From: JAFIHK01 sp041441455
GTDB taxonomy: Bacteria; Bacteroidota; Bacteroidia; Bacteroidales; UBA932
Direction: 5' to 3'
NCBI GenBank assembly: GCA_041441455.1
Contig: JASDTB010000088.1
Coordinates: forward strand, 1 to 9,850
Length of the DNA stretch: 9,850 nt
Shown here: piece by piece, positions 1-5,340 of the stretch
How the letters are laid out: the number at the start of each line of letters is the position of its first letter
Numbering within the stretch: position 1 is the first letter of the stretch
Translations under genes and position numbers: made by a program
Notes under the pieces: generated by a model
Seen by the model: only the letters and a program-made list of their open reading frames with translations
Told to the model about the DNA's origin: nothing
Databases searched by the model: none

Positions 1-1253
1 TCTGGCTTTACATCTAGGTCTATCTTAACTTTTTGGATTGGTTCATTAGATGAACTCTTTCTGTTCATTTCGGACCCTTGGTCAGAAGGTTTTCTTGCAA
101 TATTGCCCATTCCTCCTCCAAATTTTACCGCATCCGCTGTTACAATCTCTCCCTTTTTTCCAGTTTTATTAGTTAAGATAACATATTGACTAGAGTTACG
201 TCCTTTTTCAAATGGAAAAGTGCCAAGGTAAATCCATGTTTTTCCACCCATTTTTTGATTGACTTTAAATGTTGTGGATCCTCCTTTATGATATACTGTA
301 TATTCTGCAGAGGTAGTACTCTTTGGTAGCGATAAATATGATACATAAACAGCATACTCTCCAGATTCTGGAAATTTTGGAGCCCATCTTGCTATTGAAA
401 AGTGATCGTTTTTAATAGATTCGATTTGTCTAGAAGTACCTAATTCAAAAGGATTTTCGCCAGTTTCATACATTACTTTCTTGTCGGCAAATCCTGCTGT
501 AGTGGTATTGGACCAAGTCATCGCTCCATTCTCTTCATAATAGTCAGAGTCTTGCTGGTCGTTGTCAACGATTATTTCATTTTTTTGCACATCTCTCTCT
601 CGTGGAAGCATAACAACAGCTCCTGCATTTTCTAACATTGGAACTAAAAATGGCAAAACGTAAGATTGGGTGTAAAGATCTTCTACTGTTTGGAATATCC
701 TTGCTCTCTGCCATTCCCATCTTAAAAGCTTTTGCTCATAATAAAAACCATGGCTTTGCCAGATTGCCAAATGTCGATTATTTAGACCTTTGTCGATAGA
801 ATATGGTTTTGATATGTTTTTTACCAATAGATTGGTTGTCCTAGACTCTTTGAGGTCTTTTTCTCTCTTTTTCCTCTCCTTTTTAGTAAGACCGAAATCA
901 TCAAATGTTGGAACAATCAAATTGGAAATAGGACTTCCGCACGAATGAATAGTAAGATTCAATTCCTTATACTCTTGAGGAAGAAGTTCTTTTGCAATTT
1001 TATAAATAAAATCAACATATGTTTTTGTGAGAGAGTATTCAGAAAGATATTGATTAAAATAAATTGTAATAGATGTTTTTCTTCTTACTACAGAATCTAT
1101 TGAAATTTTACCTGTTACATATGCCTGTTTTTTAAAATGGCATTGTAAAGTGTCTGCAATAGGTTTGAAAAAACTGGTTGGTAATTTTTGAGCCGGAAGT
1201 GCCGGTGATAAAAAAAGAATTAATAAGAGCAAAATGGAATATTTCAGTTTCAT
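1..1253 (-). CDS. Exported golvesin C-terminal-like domain protein ('xanthan lyase' type), amidase-like core; 3' part off window
   Basis: The frame is open from an ATG at 1253 to the left edge, giving 417 residues with no stop, so the C-terminus is missing. Residues 1-21 form a signal peptide (MKLK, a Leu/Ile-rich core, then LPA before Gln22), so the protein is exported. Residues 160-221 contain a conserved block: WQSHGFYYE (His168, Glu173), RWEWQRAR (178-185), VEDLYTQS (190-197), then AGAVVMLPRERD (210-221). This resembles the first half of an Amidase_3 (zinc N-acetylmuramoyl-L-alanine amidase) fold, with His168 and Glu191 as candidate metal or catalytic residues. Residues about 233-382 look like a golvesin C-terminal-like beta domain (AMTWSNTTTAGF, RWAPKFPESGEYAVYVSY, TWIYLGTFPF, VTADAVKFGGGMGNIAR). 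Related Bacteroidales proteins are often labelled 'xanthan lyase', a name that I doubt reflects activity. A role in the cell wall or on a surface polymer is inferred. The second half of the core should lie beyond the window edge. Confidence 0.85.
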   Translation of the reverse strand, partial: MKLKYSILLLLILFLSPALPAQKLPTSFFKPIADTLQCHFKKQAYVTGKISIDSVVRRKTSITIYFNQYLSEYSLTKTYVDFIYKIAKELLPQEYKELNLTIHSCGSPISNLIVPTFDDFGLTKKERKKREKDLKESRTTNLLVKNISKPYSIDKGLNNRHLAIWQSHGFYYEQKLLRWEWQRARIFQTVEDLYTQSYVLPFLVPMLENAGAVVMLPRERDVQKNEIIVDNDQQDSDYYEENGAMTWSNTTTAGFADKKVMYETGENPFELGTSRQIESIKNDHFSIARWAPKFPESGEYAVYVSYLSLPKSTTSAEYTVYHKGGSTTFKVNQKMGGKTWIYLGTFPFEKGRNSSQYVILTNKTGKKGEIVTADAVKFGGGMGNIARKPSDQGSEMNRKSSSNEPIQKVKIDLDVKP

Positions 1254-1277
1254 CACGAAATTGTTGTTAAAGGTGAG

Positions 1278-1285
1278 CAAAACTA
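1278..1285 (-). promoter_or_regulatory. Candidate -7 promoter box (TAGTTTTG) for the golvesin-domain gene
   Basis: The minus strand reads TAGTTTTG, a perfect match to the Bacteroides -7 consensus TAnnTTTG. It lies 24 bases upstream of the ATG at 1253, which would give a leader of about 18 bases. A TTTG on the same strand lies only 12 bases upstream, too close to be a standard -33 element, so only half of the promoter is well supported. Confidence 0.45.
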
Positions 1286-1303
1286 ATCAAAAAAAATCAA
1301 ACA

Positions 1304-1335
1304 TGTGAAGAATATTGATTAAATGAATAACTTTG
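1304..1335 (+). promoter_or_regulatory. Candidate promoter for the glycosyltransferase operon (-33 TGTG, -7 TAACTTTG)
   Basis: TAACTTTG at 1328-1335 matches the Bacteroides -7 box TAnnTTTG exactly. TGTG at 1304-1307, one mismatch from the -33 box TTTG, sits 20 bases upstream, which is normal spacing. The start of transcription would fall near 1342, inside the longest reading of the next gene. If used, this promoter rules out the ATG at 1323 and favours the paired ATGs at 1362 and 1365. Confidence 0.4.
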
Positions 1336-3041
1336 TGAGGCATGAAATGATACTTTATTATATGATGAAAAAGATTTTAAGCTCTAGAACAGAAAACATT
1401 TTTCTAATAGGATTTCTTTCGATTATCTATTTATTGGGATTGTTGGTTCCCATCAACGATAATGACTCTGCTCACCACGCAACGATTGCTTTAAACATGT
1501 TTTTGAATAATGACCCAATTTCATTGGTCTCACATGGTGATCCCTATTTAGATAAGCCCCATTTTCAGTTCTGGATTCTTCAACTCTCTTTTATATTATT
1601 AGGAGTCACTACATTTGCTTATAAAATATCTTCTTTATTATTTACATGTCTTACATTATATTCTATTTATAAGCTAGCAAGATTAATTTATTCAAAAGAT
1701 GTTGCAATCAATGCTACGCTAATTTTAGCGACTTCTTTTGCTTTTCTAATGGCAAATATGGATATTAGAATGGATGCAATGCTTACAGGTGCTGTAATAT
1801 TCTCTATTTGGAAAGTAATTGAGTATCTCAATAAAAATAGTTGGAAATCTCTGATTTTTGCTGCACTTGGTGCCGCAATTGCCTTTTCTGTAAAAGGATG
1901 GTATGGAGTTGGTATTATTGCTCTTACAACTATTTTCTATTCAATAAGTAGAGGTGCCTTTTGGGATCTATTTAAATGGAGATTTTTATCTATTATCCTA
2001 TTTTTCTTTGCCTTCATCACACCTGAATTGATCTCTTTCTATATTCAATATGATATGCATCCTGAATTATTAATCAGAGGAACTACAGGTAATTCTGGTC
2101 TTCGATTCATTTTGTTCGATCATTTCTACGGAAGAATGAGTGGACAAGAGTTTGGAGTTGCATCATCTAATGATTATTTATTTTTTTTCCACTCTCTTTT
2201 ATGGTCAATAATTCCATGGAGTGTGTTGTATTATATCGGTGTGTTTGATAGAATTGCAAGATCATTTAGAGAAAAAACTCTGTTTTCAAATACTTCATTA
2301 GCATTTGTTTACCCTGTAATTATAATTTTTATTGGAATGGGTATTTCCAAATTTAAGCTACCTCAGTATATAATTCCTATTTTTCCTCTGACAGCTCTTT
2401 TCTTAGCCTCTTGGATTGATAGTTTTACATTACGTGCTCTTAAAAAAGCAAATATTTTGCAGAATATTCAGTATGTTTTGATGATTATTGTTGCAATAGG
2501 TATCAATTATTGGGCATTCCCAGTCCAAAACCATATTCTTACATTGGTCTTTATTATTCCAGGTGTCTTAATGTTGTTTAAACTTCTTCAAAAAACTGAT
2601 TCAGTAAAGAATTTAGTTCTAAAAGGGGTATTTGTAACAATATTTTTCTGGTTACCTTTTAATGCTAACTTTTTCCCACAATTACTATCTTATCAAGGCG
2701 GACAAAATTTAGCAAAAGAGGCAAATAAGTTGTCTCTAAATAACAAGAACTTATTTCTGTTTAATAACGAATTAGATACTCCATTTTCATTTGATTACTA
2801 TACTTCCTATGTTCACAGATTAGTTACCATTAATCAGATGGATAGCCTTAAATCAAACATAAAGCCTCTATATCTATTTGCAGAAGAGAAAGACCTTAAA
2901 TTTTTAAATGATAATGGACATCAATATAATATATTGGCTAAATCTCAGGATTTTAGAGTAACTAGACTAACTCCTGCATTTTTAAATCCTGATACTAGGC
3001 AATCTGTTCTAACTAATGTTTATCTTCTAGAAATCAAATAA
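1323..3041 (+). CDS. ArnT/PMT-type (GT83-like) integral-membrane glycosyltransferase
   Basis: This polytopic protein likely transfers a sugar from a polyprenyl-phosphate carrier to a lipid or protein acceptor on the periplasmic face of the inner membrane. The longest reading is 572 aa, close to the usual ArnT length of about 550. Family signatures appear in order: acidic loop NDNDSAHHA after the first helix (Asp46, Asp48; probable catalytic/donor site), KPHFQFW (78-84, counterpart of KPPLYFW), MDIRMDAML (146-154), KGWYG (191-195), IPWS (297-300) and KLPQYIIPIFP (345-355). About a dozen hydrophobic helices run to roughly residue 465. A more polar C-terminal domain follows. The acceptor and sugar cannot be read from sequence: lipid A modification and protein O-glycosylation are both possible. 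The start is uncertain: coordinates give the longest form, but Met14/Met15 (1362/1365) fit both the first helix and a promoter box at 1328-1335 better. It is the first gene of a three-gene operon, with 14 bp to the next. Confidence 0.88.
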   Translation: MNNFVRHEMILYYMMKKILSSRTENIFLIGFLSIIYLLGLLVPINDNDSAHHATIALNMFLNNDPISLVSHGDPYLDKPHFQFWILQLSFILLGVTTFAYKISSLLFTCLTLYSIYKLARLIYSKDVAINATLILATSFAFLMANMDIRMDAMLTGAVIFSIWKVIEYLNKNSWKSLIFAALGAAIAFSVKGWYGVGIIALTTIFYSISRGAFWDLFKWRFLSIILFFFAFITPELISFYIQYDMHPELLIRGTTGNSGLRFILFDHFYGRMSGQEFGVASSNDYLFFFHSLLWSIIPWSVLYYIGVFDRIARSFREKTLFSNTSLAFVYPVIIIFIGMGISKFKLPQYIIPIFPLTALFLASWIDSFTLRALKKANILQNIQYVLMIIVAIGINYWAFPVQNHILTLVFIIPGVLMLFKLLQKTDSVKNLVLKGVFVTIFFWLPFNANFFPQLLSYQGGQNLAKEANKLSLNNKNLFLFNNELDTPFSFDYYTSYVHRLVTINQMDSLKSNIKPLYLFAEEKDLKFLNDNGHQYNILAKSQDFRVTRLTPAFLNPDTRQSVLTNVYLLEIK

Positions 3042-3055
3042 TAACAATCAATACT

Positions 3056-3652
3056 ATGACCCACAAATTTTTAATCTATCTGGCAATACCAGTATTTTTG
3101 GCTTGTAATGTTGCAGGTAATGTAATGAACAAAGTTGAGTCTGCTTTTGACGTTGTAGGCGATCAAGACAGCATTAAAATTAAGGGAGATGAGAGGGGAT
3201 ATATTGTTAAGACAGGAGATATGGCTCCAGATTTTGAATTAGTAATGGCTGATGGCAGTAAAAAGAGACTATCTTCGTTAAGGGGAAAAGTTGTAATGCT
3301 ACAGTTTACAGCTAGTTGGTGCGGGGTATGCCGTAAGGAGATGCCATATATAGAGTCTGATATTTGGCTAAAAAATAAGAATAGAAAAGATTTTGCTCTT
3401 TTCGCAATTGACTACAAAGAGACCAAAGAAAAAGCAATCGAATTTGCTGATAAAATAGGAATAACCTATCCGATGACGCTAGACTTAGATGGTAAGATTT
3501 TTGATCTATTTTGCTCTAAAGGTGCAGGTGTAACTAGGAATATTATTATAGACAGGAAGGGCAAGATTATTATGTTGACTAGATTATTCGACATGGATGA
3601 ATTCAATAAAATGAGAGAAGTAATTGAAAACGAACTAAAGAACAAGAAGTAA
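3056..3652 (+). CDS. TlpA/ResA-like thioredoxin-fold lipoprotein
   Basis: This 198-aa envelope protein is probably a thiol-disulfide oxidoreductase. Its N-terminus is a lipoprotein signal (hydrophobic residues 5-16, lipobox FLAC, Cys17). No acidic surface-export stretch follows Cys17, so it probably faces the periplasm. A linker runs to about residue 50. The redoxin domain follows: GDMAPDFEL (54-62), LSSLRGKVVMLQF (72-84) and the active site WCGVC (Cys89, Cys92). The C-terminal strands include IIIDRKGKI (163-171). Oddly, the position that normally holds the cis-proline ('GVP' before the 'fliD' strand) reads GVTRN, with Thr160 in place of proline. An extra cysteine, Cys153, lies seven residues before it. 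Either feature could change partner choice or resolving chemistry. It sits 14 bp after the glycosyltransferase gene and its stop overlaps the next start by one base, so the three genes are probably co-transcribed. Cytochrome c maturation or general disulfide reduction are family roles, but none is indicated here. Confidence 0.87.
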   Translation: MTHKFLIYLAIPVFLACNVAGNVMNKVESAFDVVGDQDSIKIKGDERGYIVKTGDMAPDFELVMADGSKKRLSSLRGKVVMLQFTASWCGVCRKEMPYIESDIWLKNKNRKDFALFAIDYKETKEKAIEFADKIGITYPMTLDLDGKIFDLFCSKGAGVTRNIIIDRKGKIIMLTRLFDMDEFNKMREVIENELKNKK

Positions 3653-4626
3653 TGGAAAAAATTCATCTAGCCAATTTGCCTACCAAAGTATATAAGTTAG
3701 AAAGACTTTCAAAAAAGGTTGGTAAAAATATTTTTATAAAAAGGGACGACCAGACTGGCTCTGAAATTTCAGGTAATAAAATTAGGAAGCTCGAATATGC
3801 TTTAAAAGATGCTGTTAATAAAGGTTGTGATACAATAATCACATGTGGTGGAATTCAATCAAATCATTGTAGGGCAACTTCTGCTGCCGCAACAATGCTT
3901 GGCTTGAAATCTATACTACTATTAAGAATATCTTCATATCCAAAAGTTGAAGGCAACTTTTTTTTAGATAAGCTTTTTGGAGCTCAAATAGAATATTGTA
4001 CTCCAGATGAGTATAGACATTCTAGGAATGAAATCATGGAGAAAATTGCATCAGATGTTGCATCTAAAGGAGGCAAGGCTTATATAGTACCCGAGGGAGC
4101 CTCTTTTGGACCAGGTGCTTTAGGCTATATTGATTGTATGAAAGAGATTGTTAAGCAGGAAAAAGAGCTTAATATAGAGTTTGATACAATTGTTTGCGCA
4201 GTAGGATCGGGCGGAACTTATGCTGGTCTATATATTGAAAACAAGAGAAATAATTTAAAGAAAAGAATCATTGGAATGGCAGTCTGTGATGATACGGCAT
4301 ATTTCCAAAATGCTGTTGAGAAAATTTCGCATGATGCTATTAAACTAATTGATTTAAATCTTGATATAAATAAATCTGAGGTTGAGATCAATGATAAATA
4401 TGTTGGAATAGGGTATGCCTTGAGTACAGAGGATGAGTTGAAATTTATTGCAGATTTAGCCTCTTTAGAAGCATTGGTTTTAGACCCTGTTTATACTGGC
4501 AAAGCGATGAAAGGTCTTTGTGCCGAAATTGAAAATGGTAACTTAAAAGAATCAGAAAATATTCTATTTATTCATACTGGAGGACTATTTGGATTATTTC
4601 CAAAGCAGCAAGATTTTGAATTCTAG
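3652..4626 (+). CDS. PLP-dependent D-cysteine desulfhydrase / ACC deaminase family enzyme
   Basis: This 324-aa protein is a fold-type II (tryptophan synthase beta-like) PLP enzyme of normal length for the family. No signal peptide is seen, so it is cytoplasmic. Key elements are the PLP lysine in SGNKIRKLE (Lys43), the substrate-loop motif GGIQSNHCRAT (66-76; Ser70 is the candidate base/nucleophile), the phosphate-binding loop VGSGGTYAG (184-192), the family signature DPVYTGKA (278-285) and HTGG near the C-terminus (308-311), whose Thr should contact the PLP ring nitrogen. The QSNHCRAT form resembles D-cysteine desulfhydrase-like proteins, including plant ones, more than classical ACC deaminase (QSNQTR). 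The likely reaction is D-cysteine to pyruvate, ammonia and sulfide, but substrate cannot be fixed from sequence. ACC deaminase or another D-amino acid lyase remains possible. The ATG overlaps the upstream stop by one base (TAATG), which suggests translational coupling. Its TAG shares a CTAG with the convergent small frame. Confidence 0.87.
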   Translation: MEKIHLANLPTKVYKLERLSKKVGKNIFIKRDDQTGSEISGNKIRKLEYALKDAVNKGCDTIITCGGIQSNHCRATSAAATMLGLKSILLLRISSYPKVEGNFFLDKLFGAQIEYCTPDEYRHSRNEIMEKIASDVASKGGKAYIVPEGASFGPGALGYIDCMKEIVKQEKELNIEFDTIVCAVGSGGTYAGLYIENKRNNLKKRIIGMAVCDDTAYFQNAVEKISHDAIKLIDLNLDINKSEVEINDKYVGIGYALSTEDELKFIADLASLEALVLDPVYTGKAMKGLCAEIENGNLKESENILFIHTGGLFGLFPKQQDFEF

Positions 4627-4850
4627 TACTCCTCAATGGGAGGCAGTTCGTTTGTTTGAATATATCTTGCAGGCTTTGCACAGTAGATGAAATTTAAACC
4701 CAGATCGCAGTCGAATTTTTGTAGACAGGTGGTCTGGTTTTTTTCTTTGCACTCTAAATTCATGATATTGTGAATATTATGGTAATAGGTCTTTCCACAA
4801 TAGACAATCATGAAAGAAGAGAGTAGATATATGATCAACAACCTGTTCAT
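4623..4850 (-). CDS. Small hypothetical exported Cys-rich protein (75 aa)
   Basis: I do not recognise this protein. It starts with a plausible signal sequence (MNRLL, then a hydrophobic run to Val16) ending at Cys18, which could be a poor lipobox (IVYC) or simply the end of the signal. The remainder is polar with four more cysteines (34, 42, 48, 57) and a Pro/Glu-rich tail, so it could be a small disulfide-bonded envelope protein. Codon choice looks natural and its third positions seem less AT-rich than in the neighbouring susC. It is convergent with the PLP-enzyme gene and the two stops share CTAG at 4623-4626. Doubts: no promoter box is visible, a longer frame overlaps its start by 74 bp, and a candidate terminator for the opposite operon lies within it. 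It may be spurious. Confidence 0.4.
   Translation of the reverse strand: MNRLLIIYLLSSFMIVYCGKTYYHNIHNIMNLECKEKNQTTCLQKFDCDLGLNFIYCAKPARYIQTNELPPIEEY
4696..4747 (+). terminator. Candidate rho-independent terminator of the three-gene operon
   Basis: AAACCCAGATC (4696-4706) can pair with GGTCTGGTTT (4731-4740), giving ten pairs with one bulged C and one G-T pair. The loop is 24 bases and a T-run follows (TTTTTTTC, 4738-4745). A shorter competing hairpin (AGAC 4723-4726 with GTCT 4732-4735, five-base loop) ends at the same T-run. It lies 70-120 bases after the operon's stop codon, inside the convergent 75-aa frame. Confidence 0.4.
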
Positions 4851-5007
4851 TGTCTTTATTTAAAGGGTTACTTTTATAATTTTTATCGAGATAAAAGCAA
4901 AACATACTTTTATTATACTCGTAATCTATTTTTATTTGCATTCTTCCACTGTCATTGCTTAACAATGCTCCTGCAATCACAATTGTTATGTATGATGCTG
5001 TACGCAT
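4777..5007 (-). CDS. Possible small hypothetical protein (76 aa), overlaps the downstream small frame
   Basis: This is an open frame from an ATG at 5007 to a TAA at 4777. The N-terminus (MRTASYITIVIAGALLS) is hydrophobic and signal-like, and a polar Lys/Asn/Tyr-rich stretch follows with cysteines at residues 37 and 68. No family is recognised and no TAnnTTTG box is seen upstream. It overlaps the next minus-strand frame by 74 bp in another phase, which is a lot for two real genes. It may be a real upstream partner, a decayed gene or chance, and I lean slightly towards chance. Confidence 0.25.
   Translation of the reverse strand: MRTASYITIVIAGALLSNDSGRMQIKIDYEYNKSMFCFYLDKNYKSNPLNKDNEQVVDHISTLFFHDCLLWKDLLP
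4881..4896. repeat. Short dyad TTTTATC-GA-GATAAAA
   Basis: Seven-base arms (4881-4887 and 4890-4896) are separated by two bases. The dyad lies about 31-46 bases upstream of the ATG of the 75-aa minus-strand frame, where an operator would be expected, but it is AT-rich and also falls inside the 76-aa frame. It may be chance. Confidence 0.3.
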
Positions 5008-5061
5008 AATTTTTTCTTTACATCTTTAGAACGACTCTAGTTTTAAAATGTTGCATACAGT

Positions 5062-5080
5062 GATCTATGTAATATAGATC
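5062..5080. repeat. Dyad GATCTAT-gtaat-ATAGATC
   Basis: Perfect seven-base arms are separated by five bases, 19 bp in total. This is the size of a typical dimeric-regulator operator. It could also form a small hairpin, but no T-run follows it, so it is not a terminator. Confidence 0.5.
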
Positions 5081-5141
5081 GGCTATGGCGTTGATACCCT
5101 ATGAACTTATTAATATTTGATTTATTCAATTTGTAGAAATG

Positions 5142-5155
5142 TCGATTTAAATCGA
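5142..5155. repeat. 14-bp perfect palindrome TCGATTTAAATCGA
   Basis: The sequence equals its own reverse complement over 14 bases, with no spacer. It lies about 190 bases before the susC start, and the GTCGA at its left edge recurs 50 bases downstream. Confidence 0.5.
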
Positions 5156-5160
5156 TGATA

Positions 5161-5185
5161 AGTCTATTTAAATGTTTAATAGACT
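5161..5185. repeat. Hairpin AGTCTATT / AATAGACT
   Basis: Eight-base perfect arms (5161-5168 and 5178-5185) surround a nine-base loop. It starts five bases after the 14-bp palindrome. No T-run follows, so termination is unlikely; an operator or a leader stem fits better. Confidence 0.5.
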
Positions 5186-5190
5186 AATTC

Positions 5191-5251
5191 GTCGAAAATC
5201 TAAAACTAGATGAAAAGCCTTAACAGTATTGGATTATAGAATATTTTCGAC
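5191..5251. repeat. Inverted repeat GTCGAAAAT / ATTTTCGAC
   Basis: Nine-base perfect arms (5191-5199 and 5243-5251) are separated by 43 bases. The right arm ends 47 bases before the candidate -7 box at 5298, a position suitable for an activator site. It could instead close a larger leader stem if transcription starts further upstream. Confidence 0.45.
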
Positions 5252-5297
5252 ATAAATTTATAACTAATTGATATTTATTTAATTGAATGTTCGTATC

Positions 5298-5305
5298 TAT
5301 TTTTG
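5298..5305 (+). promoter_or_regulatory. Candidate -7 promoter box TATTTTTG for susCD
   Basis: This is an exact match to TAnnTTTG, 35 bases before the susC ATG, implying transcription from about 5312 and a leader of about 29 bases. No TTTG is found at the normal -33 spacing (the region is ATATTTATTT), which would suit an activator-dependent promoter. Confidence 0.45.
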
Positions 5306-5340
5306 ATATGAAAACTTTTTATTAATCTAAATATTCATTC

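Larger units (their letters stand above)
5036..5210. repeat. Long-range inverted repeat TCTAGTTTTA / TAAAACTAGA
   Basis: TCTAGTTTTA at 5036-5045 is the exact complement of TAAAACTAGA at 5201-5210, ten bases per arm with 155 bases between. It encloses three of the smaller dyads. With AT-rich arms, chance is possible. Confidence 0.4.
5008..5340. promoter_or_regulatory. Gene-free, dyad-rich region upstream of susC
   Basis: These 333 bases hold no convincing gene on either strand. They contain five short inverted repeats, listed separately, and two possible -7 boxes for susC. The first is a perfect TATTTTTG at 5298-5305. The second is a weaker AATATTTG at 5112-5119 with TTG at 5091-5093, 18 bases upstream. 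The second would create a leader of about 215 bases that includes three of the dyads, so the region could act as an operator, a folded mRNA leader, or both. The sequence GTCGA recurs at 5141 and 5191, and as its complement TCGAC at 5247. No known riboswitch fold was recognised. Confidence 0.6.

Noticed and set aside
173..355. A 60-aa open frame on the minus strand
   Set aside because: It lies in another phase within the golvesin-domain gene, which is continuously open and clearly protein-like. It has no independent signal.
3466..3666. A 66-aa hydrophobic minus-strand frame opposite the redoxin lipoprotein gene
   Set aside because: It is fully antisense to a strong coding region, and its Ile/Phe/Ser-rich content is what the complement of Lys/Glu/Asn-rich codons yields.
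4623..5007. A single frameshifted gene made from the two small minus-strand frames
   Set aside because: The downstream frame begins with its own Met and signal-like segment exactly where the overlap starts, which a simple frameshift would not predict. Without homologues it cannot be excluded.
5036..5251. A phase-variable invertible promoter upstream of susC
   Set aside because: The arms are only 9-10 bp, shorter than typical Bacteroides invertible-promoter repeats. The pairs interlock rather than bracket one promoter, and no recombinase gene is in view.
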